Positions 20,158 through 25,759 of a stretch of DNA of 25,759 nt are shown one piece after another. Every line of letters begins with the position of its first letter. Positions within the stretch are counted from its first letter, which is position 1. The translations under genes and the position numbers were made by a program. The notes below the pieces were generated by a model. It was not told where the DNA came from. It searched no databases and saw only the letters and a program-made list of their open reading frames with translations. Origin of the DNA: a virus; the IMG/VR virus record IMGVR_UViG_3300043409_000303, positions 1 to 25,759 of that record; one strand, written 5' to 3'.

Positions 20158-20579
20158 GTTTCTTCCATTTTTCTAAAGCCGTATCGTTCATAATTTATGG
20201 TCGGGCTATTATGCGCTTTACCCATAACTATCTGATGCACCTTACCTTCTTCTTTTAACTTGTTTCCATGATCTAAGAAGGTCTTAAATAATCTGTACCC
20301 TACCGTAGTCTTTCTAAATTCCGGCTTTACATACCACGCGAGTTCATGGAATACCCATGTCTTGTCGCACCATATCGAAGGTATGTTCATGCCCATAATC
20401 AAGCCTTTCCCTTCCTCGATAAAAATGACCCCTCTACCAGCAATCAAAGAATCAAATATCTTCCCCCACCATTCTGGGTTATCCATATTCTGGAAAAATG
20501 GAATCTCGCTCTCTTGCTTAAAAAGTCTCATTGTGTCGATTACTTCTATCTTGTCGAATCTGTTGGCTTGTCTTATCAC
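20136..20579 (-). CDS. GNAT-type acetyltransferase-like protein in the tail module
   Basis: A 147-residue protein with GNAT features: an N-terminal helix MIRQANRFDKIEVIDTMRLF, central strands GRGVIFIEEGKGLIMGMNIP, HELAWYVKPEFRKTTVGYRL (the acetyl-CoA pyrophosphate loop, R-x-x-x-x-G-x-R/L), a helix FKTFLDHGNKLKEEG and C-terminal NSPTINYERYGFRKMEETW. It lies between the 201-residue minor tail protein and the tip gene, with overlapping ends, so it is translated with virion proteins. Substrate is unknown; acetylating a tail protein, host target or lysine of a small molecule are all possible. Some phages carry such genes in this location. Confidence 0.75.
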   Translation of the reverse strand: MIRQANRFDKIEVIDTMRLFKQESEIPFFQNMDNPEWWGKIFDSLIAGRGVIFIEEGKGLIMGMNIPSIWCDKTWVFHELAWYVKPEFRKTTVGYRLFKTFLDHGNKLKEEGKVHQIVMGKAHNSPTINYERYGFRKMEETWISSPQ

Positions 20580-21181
20580 GATGTAGCTAATGCACCCTTT
20601 CCAAATTGATAATTGATCGTTGTTATGTATGAAACTCTATTCATGCTGGTATCCCCGGGCGTAAAGAACTGCCAAGCGTTATCATTGGTATATCTTCCCG
20701 CTGTTCTATTTTGCAAAATCATCTGGATTGATGAAGCAGATATGGCTATTAATCCAACATACGCTCTAGCTTCTTCCATCCATTCTTCGGTAATTCCGAA
20801 TGAAGTGACGTATCCATTAAAGAATTGATATAGCCCGCCTGTGCCACCAGTGGTTAACAAGACTCCATCAGTCCCGAAAAATCCCTTCCACGCTTCGATC
20901 TGTGAGCCTTTAATATTCTTGCTCAAGACCAGCCCTAGCATAGCCGTATCTATTCCGACTAAGGTAAAGATAGTCTCGTTAGCTGTAGATTTTATGTCTC
21001 TAGTCGCGTCACCTACCCTAACTATCTGACCCAGACCGGAGAATGGTTGCGCGTCTACTGCTGGAACGGTAATAGAGGATGGAGCAGAAGTTAAAAGGAA
21101 TGTTTCATCAGGAGTAGTTAAACGAATAAAATCAGCATACCGAATGTTATTCGTGCCGACCAGTGGAGGTATCGTATTCAT
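20576..21181 (-). CDS. minor tail protein (distal tail complex)
   Basis: A 201-residue beta-rich protein: IRYADFIRLTTPDETFLLTS, PFSGLGQIVRVGDATRDIKS, FTLVGIDTAMLGLVLSKNIK, LYQFFNGYVTSFGITEEWME, IQMILQNRTAGRYTNDNAWQ. It follows the 226-residue protein and precedes the tip, the position of lambda gpL-type or Dit/Tal-associated minor proteins. No close lambda match is visible; assignment is by gene order and by a tail-like segment (QNRTAGRYTNDNAWQFF) that I associate with phages of this type. It overlaps both neighbours by four bases. Confidence 0.6.
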   Translation of the reverse strand: MNTIPPLVGTNNIRYADFIRLTTPDETFLLTSAPSSITVPAVDAQPFSGLGQIVRVGDATRDIKSTANETIFTLVGIDTAMLGLVLSKNIKGSQIEAWKGFFGTDGVLLTTGGTGGLYQFFNGYVTSFGITEEWMEEARAYVGLIAISASSIQMILQNRTAGRYTNDNAWQFFTPGDTSMNRVSYITTINYQFGKGALATS

Positions 21182-21858
21182 AGCACCGCTTCAAACGCTT
21201 TGAATGTTCCTGACCAAGTGATATAAGAATCATTCGTTATCGGCATGAGATTATAAATAGGATAGTCTTGAAGAATAACCGGGAAGGTGCAGCCTATATA
21301 AGAATTGCCTCCCATTGCTACCGTTGTTCCATACTGCCCTATAACCGCCGCTACTGGCGTGAGTAGTGGAGTGATTAGGTTACGATGGACGGGGATGTTT
21401 ACGGTTGACCCAGAGCCTCTAACAACGTCTGCTGTGGCTATGTAACTATATCTCCCGACCTGACAGAAGTCGCCAGCCTTAACTATATAGAGCGACGGGC
21501 TGATAGATGGCAATGAGCCTAATACCAAAACTTTTGCAGCCGATGTAATCTCCCACTCGCAAAAATCAATAGCACCAGAACTCATATCGCCCTGATATTC
21601 TATATAACTAAGCCATCCAGTTACACCAAAATTTAAGTATTGCTCTAGTGACTTATCTGGAATTCTCAATGAGTTAAGAAGTCCTCTATTCTGACTATAG
21701 AGTAAATAATTATGCGGCTTCATTTCAAACAAGAAAGGAACAACAGTTAAAATCTCCGCTGTAGAGATTCTCTGATTCCGACTGACTACTTGACCGACAA
21801 AGCGATGATCGTTAATGCCTATCCATTCGCTATTAATTAATATCGTGTTAAGGCTCAT
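21178..21858 (-). CDS. minor/distal tail protein
   Basis: A 226-residue beta-rich protein immediately after the tape measure: MSLNTILINSEWIGINDHRF, EILTVVPFLFEMKPHNYLLY, LRIPDKSLEQYLNFGVTGWL, YIEYQGDMSSGAIDFCEWEI, QVGRYSYIATADVVRGSGST, MPITNDSYITWSGTFKAFEA. Position and size match distal-tail-type proteins (lambda gpM or siphophage Dit), which form the ring between tube and tip. The sequence alone does not fix the family. It overlaps the next gene by four bases and is three bases from the tape measure stop. Confidence 0.6.
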   Translation of the reverse strand: MSLNTILINSEWIGINDHRFVGQVVSRNQRISTAEILTVVPFLFEMKPHNYLLYSQNRGLLNSLRIPDKSLEQYLNFGVTGWLSYIEYQGDMSSGAIDFCEWEITSAAKVLVLGSLPSISPSLYIVKAGDFCQVGRYSYIATADVVRGSGSTVNIPVHRNLITPLLTPVAAVIGQYGTTVAMGGNSYIGCTFPVILQDYPIYNLMPITNDSYITWSGTFKAFEAVL

Positions 21859-21861
21859 AGT

Positions 21862-23811
21862 TTACCTGTTCACTGGAACGGAGCGATTTGCTGATTGATT
21901 TGCTGACCATACCGCCGTCTTGTTCTTAGATAAGAATTGTGTCGCTGACTGCGTATCTATTGCAGACATATATTGTATGTACGGGCCATTATACGTTACG
22001 GATGGCTGGCTTTGCATGGACTGGCTCATGCGATTGTTAGGAACAATAGTTCCAGAGCTTTTAGGTATAAATAATTCCGGGCCATTCTCGCCTACAATAG
22101 CGGGGCCATTAATACTCCCTCCCGCCGCCAGCATGGGCATCCCTGCAAATCCGCCTACATCCCAACCCTTGCCAATACCTTTCGCCGCCCCTGTTTTTCC
22201 CATTCCACTAATTGCGCCAGTAATGAATCCTACCGCTGCCATCGCAGCTTGCATTGCATAAAATTTTACCAACATAGTGGATATGTCTTGCAGAATACTT
22301 AATGTAAACTTTTTAAACGACAATGTACCATTAGAAGCAAATTGATCTATTGCTGATCCAATGGAGTTAGTGAACATACTAAAGGCACTCTCTCCCGCCT
22401 TACTGTAATTCATCGCATCATCTTTAAACTGGTTAAAGGATTTTTCCCAACCAAAAGAAAATGAATACTGTTGAGCCTGTATGTTCCGGATCGTGTTCTC
22501 AGTTTGCTCAACATATATTCTGCCTTGTTCTTGGATAATGTCGCGCTGCTTTTCTAATACTACCGCCAGCTTTTCGTTACCCATAATACGAGCGTCAAGA
22601 ATCTTTAACTCGACCTGAGCTATCTGGTTGCTAAGTTGCTGTTCTACATTAAGAATGTCTGTTCTTACTTTCTGTTCTCGCTGCGCGTATACAGCTATCT
22701 CGGCGCGAGTCGTCACCTGATCTAAAGCGAGTTTATTCTGCCTTATGTATTCCGCTGACAGTCTTTCTGCTAGACCGATCTGATGATCTAGGGCTTGAGC
22801 CTTTGCCGCGTTAGGGTCTTTAGCAGCGGTTACAGTTCTTCCCGTACTAGCCGAACCAGAGGGAGCCTGTTCTATTGGAATAATTACATCTTGCATAAAT
22901 CTTTGAGCCGCCGCCCATGTCTCAAGATTCTTTGCCTTCAGCATATCGTATCCGTCAGCGATACCTTTGAAGTCACCGGTTAATACTTTAGCTAATGATT
23001 CCCCCATAAAAACTAGGGTGTCAGCAAGTTGAGCTACCACCGATACCAGCGTATTTATTCCAACCGCTGAATACTTAACATAGTTTTCTAGCTGGTCAAA
23101 AAAGAACTTTTGCGCTACTGAGTTCTTAGTCCAATGGTCGTATAGCTTTCCAAGCGTAGGGATAACCGCGTTAGTAAACATCAACATTGTCTGTCCAGCC
23201 TTCGCACTCAAAGCATCATGCAGCCTTCCAGCTTCTTCTACCGCTGCCGCGTAAGATTTAAATTTATCTCGCGCCACTTGGGTTCCACTTGCCAGACCTA
23301 CAAAGTCCACTCCTTTTGCAGCGCGACCAAACATATCCATAGCCGCAGCATTTCTAGTGATCGGGTCTTGAATAGCAGCTATAGCGTATAGAGTCTTGTC
23401 AAAAAGTTTATCCGGGCTTGATTTGGCTAGATCATTTAATGAAACGCCCAAGCGACCAAAGGCTTGTTGTGCGCCTAGTGACCCCTGCGCGGCCTCTCCG
23501 ACCTTTGCTGTGAATGATGAAAGAAGTTTTGAAGCGTTCTCTGCGTTACCCCCGTTCTGTGCCAGACCTTTAGAAAGGGCTAGTATAGAGGCTACAGCGA
23601 CTTCATTGGCTTTGGCAGTATCAGAGATAGCGTCACCGTAAGATAACGCTTTGTAGGTCATTGCAACGAAGGCAGCACTTGCTATCGTCGCGGCTTGCTG
23701 TGCATTATGAGCGAATTTTGCGAGACTGCGATCAGCACCCTCGATGCCCTTCTGAAACTCTGCTGAGTCCAGCCCCAGAACTACGCCAAGTCTTGCTAAC
23801 ATTCCCATCAT
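21862..23811 (-). CDS. tape measure protein
   Basis: A 649-residue tape measure. The N-terminus (MLARLGVVLGLDSAEFQKGI, then AQQAATIASAAFVAMTYKAL) is the typical tape measure start. The middle includes QAFGRLGVSLNDLAKSSPDK and TRNAAAMDMFGRAAKGV, a pattern shared with lambda-like and TP901-like measures. A coiled-coil block follows (VYAQREQKVRTDILNVEQQL; KLAVVLEKQRDIIQEQGRIY). The C-terminal lambda-S-like region (FKKFTLSILQDISTMLVKFY, a hydrophobic stretch AAVGFITGAISGMG) ends with the family hallmark LAAGGSINGPAIVGENGPEL. By the usual ruler relation a chain of this length predicts a medium-length tail of about 90-100 nm. It starts one base after the chaperone stop. Confidence 0.92.
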   Translation of the reverse strand: MMGMLARLGVVLGLDSAEFQKGIEGADRSLAKFAHNAQQAATIASAAFVAMTYKALSYGDAISDTAKANEVAVASILALSKGLAQNGGNAENASKLLSSFTAKVGEAAQGSLGAQQAFGRLGVSLNDLAKSSPDKLFDKTLYAIAAIQDPITRNAAAMDMFGRAAKGVDFVGLASGTQVARDKFKSYAAAVEEAGRLHDALSAKAGQTMLMFTNAVIPTLGKLYDHWTKNSVAQKFFFDQLENYVKYSAVGINTLVSVVAQLADTLVFMGESLAKVLTGDFKGIADGYDMLKAKNLETWAAAQRFMQDVIIPIEQAPSGSASTGRTVTAAKDPNAAKAQALDHQIGLAERLSAEYIRQNKLALDQVTTRAEIAVYAQREQKVRTDILNVEQQLSNQIAQVELKILDARIMGNEKLAVVLEKQRDIIQEQGRIYVEQTENTIRNIQAQQYSFSFGWEKSFNQFKDDAMNYSKAGESAFSMFTNSIGSAIDQFASNGTLSFKKFTLSILQDISTMLVKFYAMQAAMAAVGFITGAISGMGKTGAAKGIGKGWDVGGFAGMPMLAAGGSINGPAIVGENGPELFIPKSSGTIVPNNRMSQSMQSQPSVTYNGPYIQYMSAIDTQSATQFLSKNKTAVWSANQSANRSVPVNR

Positions 23812-24126
23812 CTACCCCTTAAATATTTTCTTGGGTGCGTTCGGTGCTGCTCTCATATAACTTTGCAAAGCCGTATTAGCGGCTGCGTCTTTTTGTTCCT
23901 TCGTCAGCGGTGGGTATAAATATTCATACGCCTTCGGTATGATGTCTTGTAGTTTAAAAGCGGTCTGATTTTCCGACCTCATGTAATTATATATCGCGCC
24001 AGTCAATGATCCTAGCACTTCTAACATCCCACGATTCCCGATAAGCCCGTCGGCATACATAATACAAATATCGGTAAAGCGTTCTTCGTCTATGCTGTCA
24101 GGATCAGTTCCATTTGCAGTTAGCAT
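23812..24126 (-). CDS. T-part of the tail assembly chaperone, probably translated by -1 frameshift
   Basis: This frame encodes 104 residues from an internal ATG: MLTANGTDPDSIDEERFTDI, LIGNRGMLEVLGSLTGAIYN, AFKLQDIIPKAYEYLYPPLT. The frame is open upstream of this ATG for eleven more codons (ITGSVRRQVKA) right back to the GGGAAAA slippery site at the end of the upstream G-like gene. It therefore most likely forms the C-terminal part of a 270-residue GT fusion. GT proteins of lambda-like phages bring tape measure and tube subunits together. A separately initiated product is possible but has only a distant AGG upstream. Confidence 0.75.
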   Translation of the reverse strand: MLTANGTDPDSIDEERFTDICIMYADGLIGNRGMLEVLGSLTGAIYNYMRSENQTAFKLQDIIPKAYEYLYPPLTKEQKDAAANTALQSYMRAAPNAPKKIFKG

Positions 24127-24155
24127 CGCTTTTACCTGCCTACGGACTGACCCCG

Positions 24156-24623
24156 TTATTTTCCCTTTGCTTCCTCGTATCCGGGTGAGACTGTCTCGCT
24201 GATATTCTTAATCACCTGTAGCTGAATCGGCAGAGGGAATAACTCATCTATCATCGGATAAGTAATATTAGCCATATCAAAGTCTGCTTCTTCTGGTACT
24301 AGCAGTCTGAATAGTTCTGTAATACGTTGCTCTAATATTCTTTTATTCGTTGCTGCCGCCTTCATAGAGTTGCCGTCTACTAGAACATCGTCCTCAGTAA
24401 TATGACAGTTCTCACTTTCTTCCAAATCTTTAATCAGGTCTTGGTAGTAAATGTCGATGATTTCATCATCTATTATTTCCATCCGAACCTGCATCTCCTC
24501 AAATTCTTTTGTGAGAGGCACTTTAACTTTAAAGGTATGACCGCCCATAGTGAATGAACGAGTCCTTACGCTTTCTTTATGCTTTACGAACTGTGAACCT
24601 AATGCCTTCTCTAGCTTATTCAT
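24156..24623 (-). CDS. tail assembly chaperone (G-like)
   Basis: A 155-residue protein: MNKLEKALGSQFVKHKESVR, FTMGGHTFKVKVPLTKEFEE (the usual opening of phage tail chaperones), then LIKDLEESENCHITEDDVLV, TELFRLLVPEEADFDMANIT and YPMIDELFPLPIQLQVIKNI. It ends GYEEAKGK followed by TAA, where the codons GGA AAA TAA are preceded by a G in phase with a slippery heptamer. It lies directly upstream of the tape measure module, as gpG does in lambda. Short G and long GT forms are usually needed in different amounts, controlled by the frameshift frequency. Confidence 0.8.
   Translation of the reverse strand: MNKLEKALGSQFVKHKESVRTRSFTMGGHTFKVKVPLTKEFEEMQVRMEIIDDEIIDIYYQDLIKDLEESENCHITEDDVLVDGNSMKAAATNKRILEQRITELFRLLVPEEADFDMANITYPMIDELFPLPIQLQVIKNISETVSPGYEEAKGK
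24159..24165 (-). other. programmed -1 frameshift site GGGAAAA
   Basis: In the reading frame of the G-like gene the sequence is GCA AAG GGA AAA TAA, so G GGA AAA has the X-XXY-YYZ form and lies immediately before the stop. The overlapping A AAG GGA is a second in-phase heptamer. A -1 slip on either gives AAA ATA ACG and enters the T frame. A short hairpin (ACGG...CCGT at 24142-24156) follows at the stop. Lambda uses GGGAAAG in the same place. Confidence 0.8.
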
Positions 24624-24634
24624 GTCTTGTCCTT

Positions 24635-25153
24635 TTATATTTTCTTCGATTTGAATTTATCTAAATTTTGTTTTATTAATCCTGATAGCTGATTAAGTAC
24701 CACTCCCGCCTCTCCTTCTAATGCTGGACGTAGAAATGGAGTTCCTACCATTTTCTTTGTCCCAAACTCTACCGCTGCTGCTCTCATATCACTTTTTATT
24801 CCGACCTGCTTTTCACCAGTCTTTATATTGGTAAATTCCGTTTTGGCTAACTTCTTTCCGGGAGCCGTTGTAACCAGCCCAATTACTGTATCAGTCTCGC
24901 TTATATACTTTGACCTCTTGTCTTTTCCAGTAGGCTTCCTAGATTCGACCCTTAGAGACGCTGCAAGCGCACCAGTGTCTCGCGGTACCAATGCTATTGC
25001 CTGAGCGAGAACGGGCAGCATAGCCTGTCTTACGGACTTTTTAAGTATCGCTTGATTATCTTTTGGGCCAAAGTTGTCCGATAACTCTTGGAATACATCT
25101 TTTAGTTCTTTGAAGCCTGTAAATTTTACCGTAGTGTTAGCGGTGTTAGCCAT
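24635..25153 (-). CDS. HK97-gp10-like tail completion protein
   Basis: A 172-residue protein with the HK97-gp10 pattern: FTGFKELKDVFQELSDNFGP, LAQAIALVPRDTGALAASLR (the PxDTGxLxxSL signature), VIGLVTTAPGKKLAKTEF, and AAAVEFGTKKMVGTPFLRPA, the characteristic ExGT...PFLRPA ending. Such proteins join tail to head or complete the tail tube. They normally lie upstream of the tail tube gene; here the gene is downstream of it, after one small gene. Its start overlaps the previous stop as TAATG. Confidence 0.82.
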   Translation of the reverse strand: MANTANTTVKFTGFKELKDVFQELSDNFGPKDNQAILKKSVRQAMLPVLAQAIALVPRDTGALAASLRVESRKPTGKDKRSKYISETDTVIGLVTTAPGKKLAKTEFTNIKTGEKQVGIKSDMRAAAVEFGTKKMVGTPFLRPALEGEAGVVLNQLSGLIKQNLDKFKSKKI

Positions 25154-25377
25154 TACTCACCTTTAACGACTATCTTTTTATAGATTTCGTTATTCAGAGC
25201 GACTGTGTAATCTGCTACCTCCTCCGGCGTCATTGTGTCGGCGTGGTTCTTTGCTATTTCATAGGCTAGATGGATTCCAGCTATCCGCTGCTGCTGGTGG
25301 GAGAACCAATTTTTTTGGCCTGAGTTAGCCTGATGAATTATGTATTCGAGAAGTGCTGCGGAATTATTTGTTATCAT
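25153..25377 (-). CDS. small hypothetical tail-module protein
   Basis: A 74-residue protein between the tail tube and gp10-like genes: MITNNSAALLEYIIHQANSG, then KNWFSHQQQRIAGIHLAYEI and HADTMTPEEVADYTVALNNE. It is mostly helical with no membrane segment. Placement would fit a small tail-assembly accessory protein, but I know no family. It follows the hairpin after the tail tube gene and overlaps the next gene's start. Confidence 0.55.
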   Translation of the reverse strand: MITNNSAALLEYIIHQANSGQKNWFSHQQQRIAGIHLAYEIAKNHADTMTPEEVADYTVALNNEIYKKIVVKGE

Positions 25378-25386
25378 ATATTGTAG

Positions 25387-25406
25387 AACCGCCCCGAAGG
25401 GCGGCT
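25387..25406 (-). terminator. UUCG-loop hairpin after the tail tube gene
   Basis: On the minus strand AGCCGCCC (25399-25406) pairs with GGGCGGTT (25387-25394) around a TTCG tetraloop closed by C-G, an extremely stable stem of eight pairs. No U-tract follows (CTACAATAT), so it probably is a partial terminator or an mRNA-protecting hairpin. It begins seven bases past the stop of the major tail protein. Confidence 0.6.
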
Positions 25407-25412
25407 CATCTC

Positions 25413-25759
25413 TTAGGTGTTGTTAGACCAGCCGTAGTTCAATCCACCAATAGGATGGATAGTGAACTCAAACTTGTTTTCAGCGTTAGGCTGCAAATCC
25501 CACTTCAAACCACCGACCATACCATTGAAGGCATAAGCGACAGTATCGGTGCCGTCATAGACTGCTACTACATATGTGCGAACAACTGTACCGCCATATC
25601 CATCTTCACGGATTTGCAATTGTGCCACGTCAGCAGGATTCCAAGCAGAAGTAACCGTTAATGAAGTTACTTGATTCTGCGTCGTGACCTTCGCGCCAGT
25701 TCTTGCGCCAGCGACCGAGTAAGCGGCTACAGCATCATCAGAACCAAAAGCAGGTACAG
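25413..25759 (-). CDS. major tail (tube) protein, 5' part cut by the window edge
   Basis: The frame stays open from the stop at 25413 to the right edge, giving about 115 C-terminal residues. Upstream of an internal GTG at 25628 it reads SDDAVAAYSVAGARTGAKVT, TTQNQVTSLTVTSAWNPADV, so that GTG is not the start. Downstream are AQLQIREDGYGGTVVRTYVV, VYDGTDTVAYAFNGMVGGLK, and WDLQPNAENKFEFTIHPIGG. The beta-rich composition, high likely expression and position just upstream of gp10/G/GT/tape measure fit a tail tube subunit. Identity rests on context as much as on motif. Confidence 0.65.
   Translation of the reverse strand, partial: VPAFGSDDAVAAYSVAGARTGAKVTTQNQVTSLTVTSAWNPADVAQLQIREDGYGGTVVRTYVVAVYDGTDTVAYAFNGMVGGLKWDLQPNAENKFEFTIHPIGGLNYGWSNNT

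Noticed and set aside
1-25759. CRISPR arrays, tRNA or rRNA genes, integrase/attachment sites, insertion sequences
   Set aside because: Gaps are few and short; none shows regularly spaced repeats, cloverleaf patterns, or a recombinase or transposase reading frame.

Overview
The window is a contiguous piece of a tailed double-stranded DNA phage genome (Caudoviricetes) with siphovirus morphology. It has a lambda-like tail operon: tail tube end, HK97-gp10-like protein, G/GT-type frameshifted chaperone, tape measure, distal proteins and a gpJ-like tip. The lysis set includes a two-component Rz/Rz1 spanin, so the host is Gram-negative. Several small proteins look like types common in aquatic phages, which suggests a freshwater or marine proteobacterial host, but the species cannot be read from the sequence. 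No terminase, portal, capsid, integrase or repressor is present, so lifestyle is undetermined. The right edge cuts the tail tube gene.

Layout. (1) 1-2.6 kb, minus strand: a tightly overlapping string of about eleven tiny genes of unknown role. Three of them (1101-1280, 2116-2265, 2265-2396) are under 60 codons and easily missed. Four junctions share an almost identical SD/stop/start cassette. (2) 2.8-4.5 kb, minus strand: a recombination operon of Rad52/ERF-like annealing protein, small HTH protein, YqaJ-type exonuclease and SSB, closed by an orientation-specific terminator. (3) 4.6-5.5 kb, minus strand: a likely mobile endonuclease combining an HTH, NUMOD3-like motifs and a T7-endonuclease-I-like PD-(D/E)XK domain. 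(4) 5.46-5.7 kb: the divergent control region. A good plus-strand promoter leads into a structured leader with two related inverted repeats, a 12-bp inverted repeat and a 36-codon leader ORF coupled by ATGA to the replication gene. (5) 5.7-9.0 kb, plus strand: DUF1376 replication protein, whose gene contains iteron-like repeats; helicase-loader-like protein; winged-helix protein; Ref-like HNH nuclease; a 39-residue membrane protein; a possible PD-(D/E)XK nuclease; and a SleB-like wall hydrolase. (6) 8.99-9.09 kb: convergent terminators. (7) 9.1-25.8 kb, minus strand: the late operon, read right to left. It runs from tail tube through chaperones, tape measure, distal proteins, a GNAT-like protein, the 1061-residue tip, a glycine-rich adhesin and fibres to lysis genes (holin-like, Rz, Rz1, M15 peptidase).

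How it works together: the plus-strand genes would start replication, and the minus-strand recombination operon would support recombination-dependent replication. The long minus-strand operon builds the tail and then lyses the cell. The most interesting signals are the leader/iteron region at 5.52-6.15 kb, the shared small-gene junction cassette, the composite endonuclease, and an in-phase -1 slippery site (GGGAAAA, immediately before the stop) joining the two tail chaperone reading frames.
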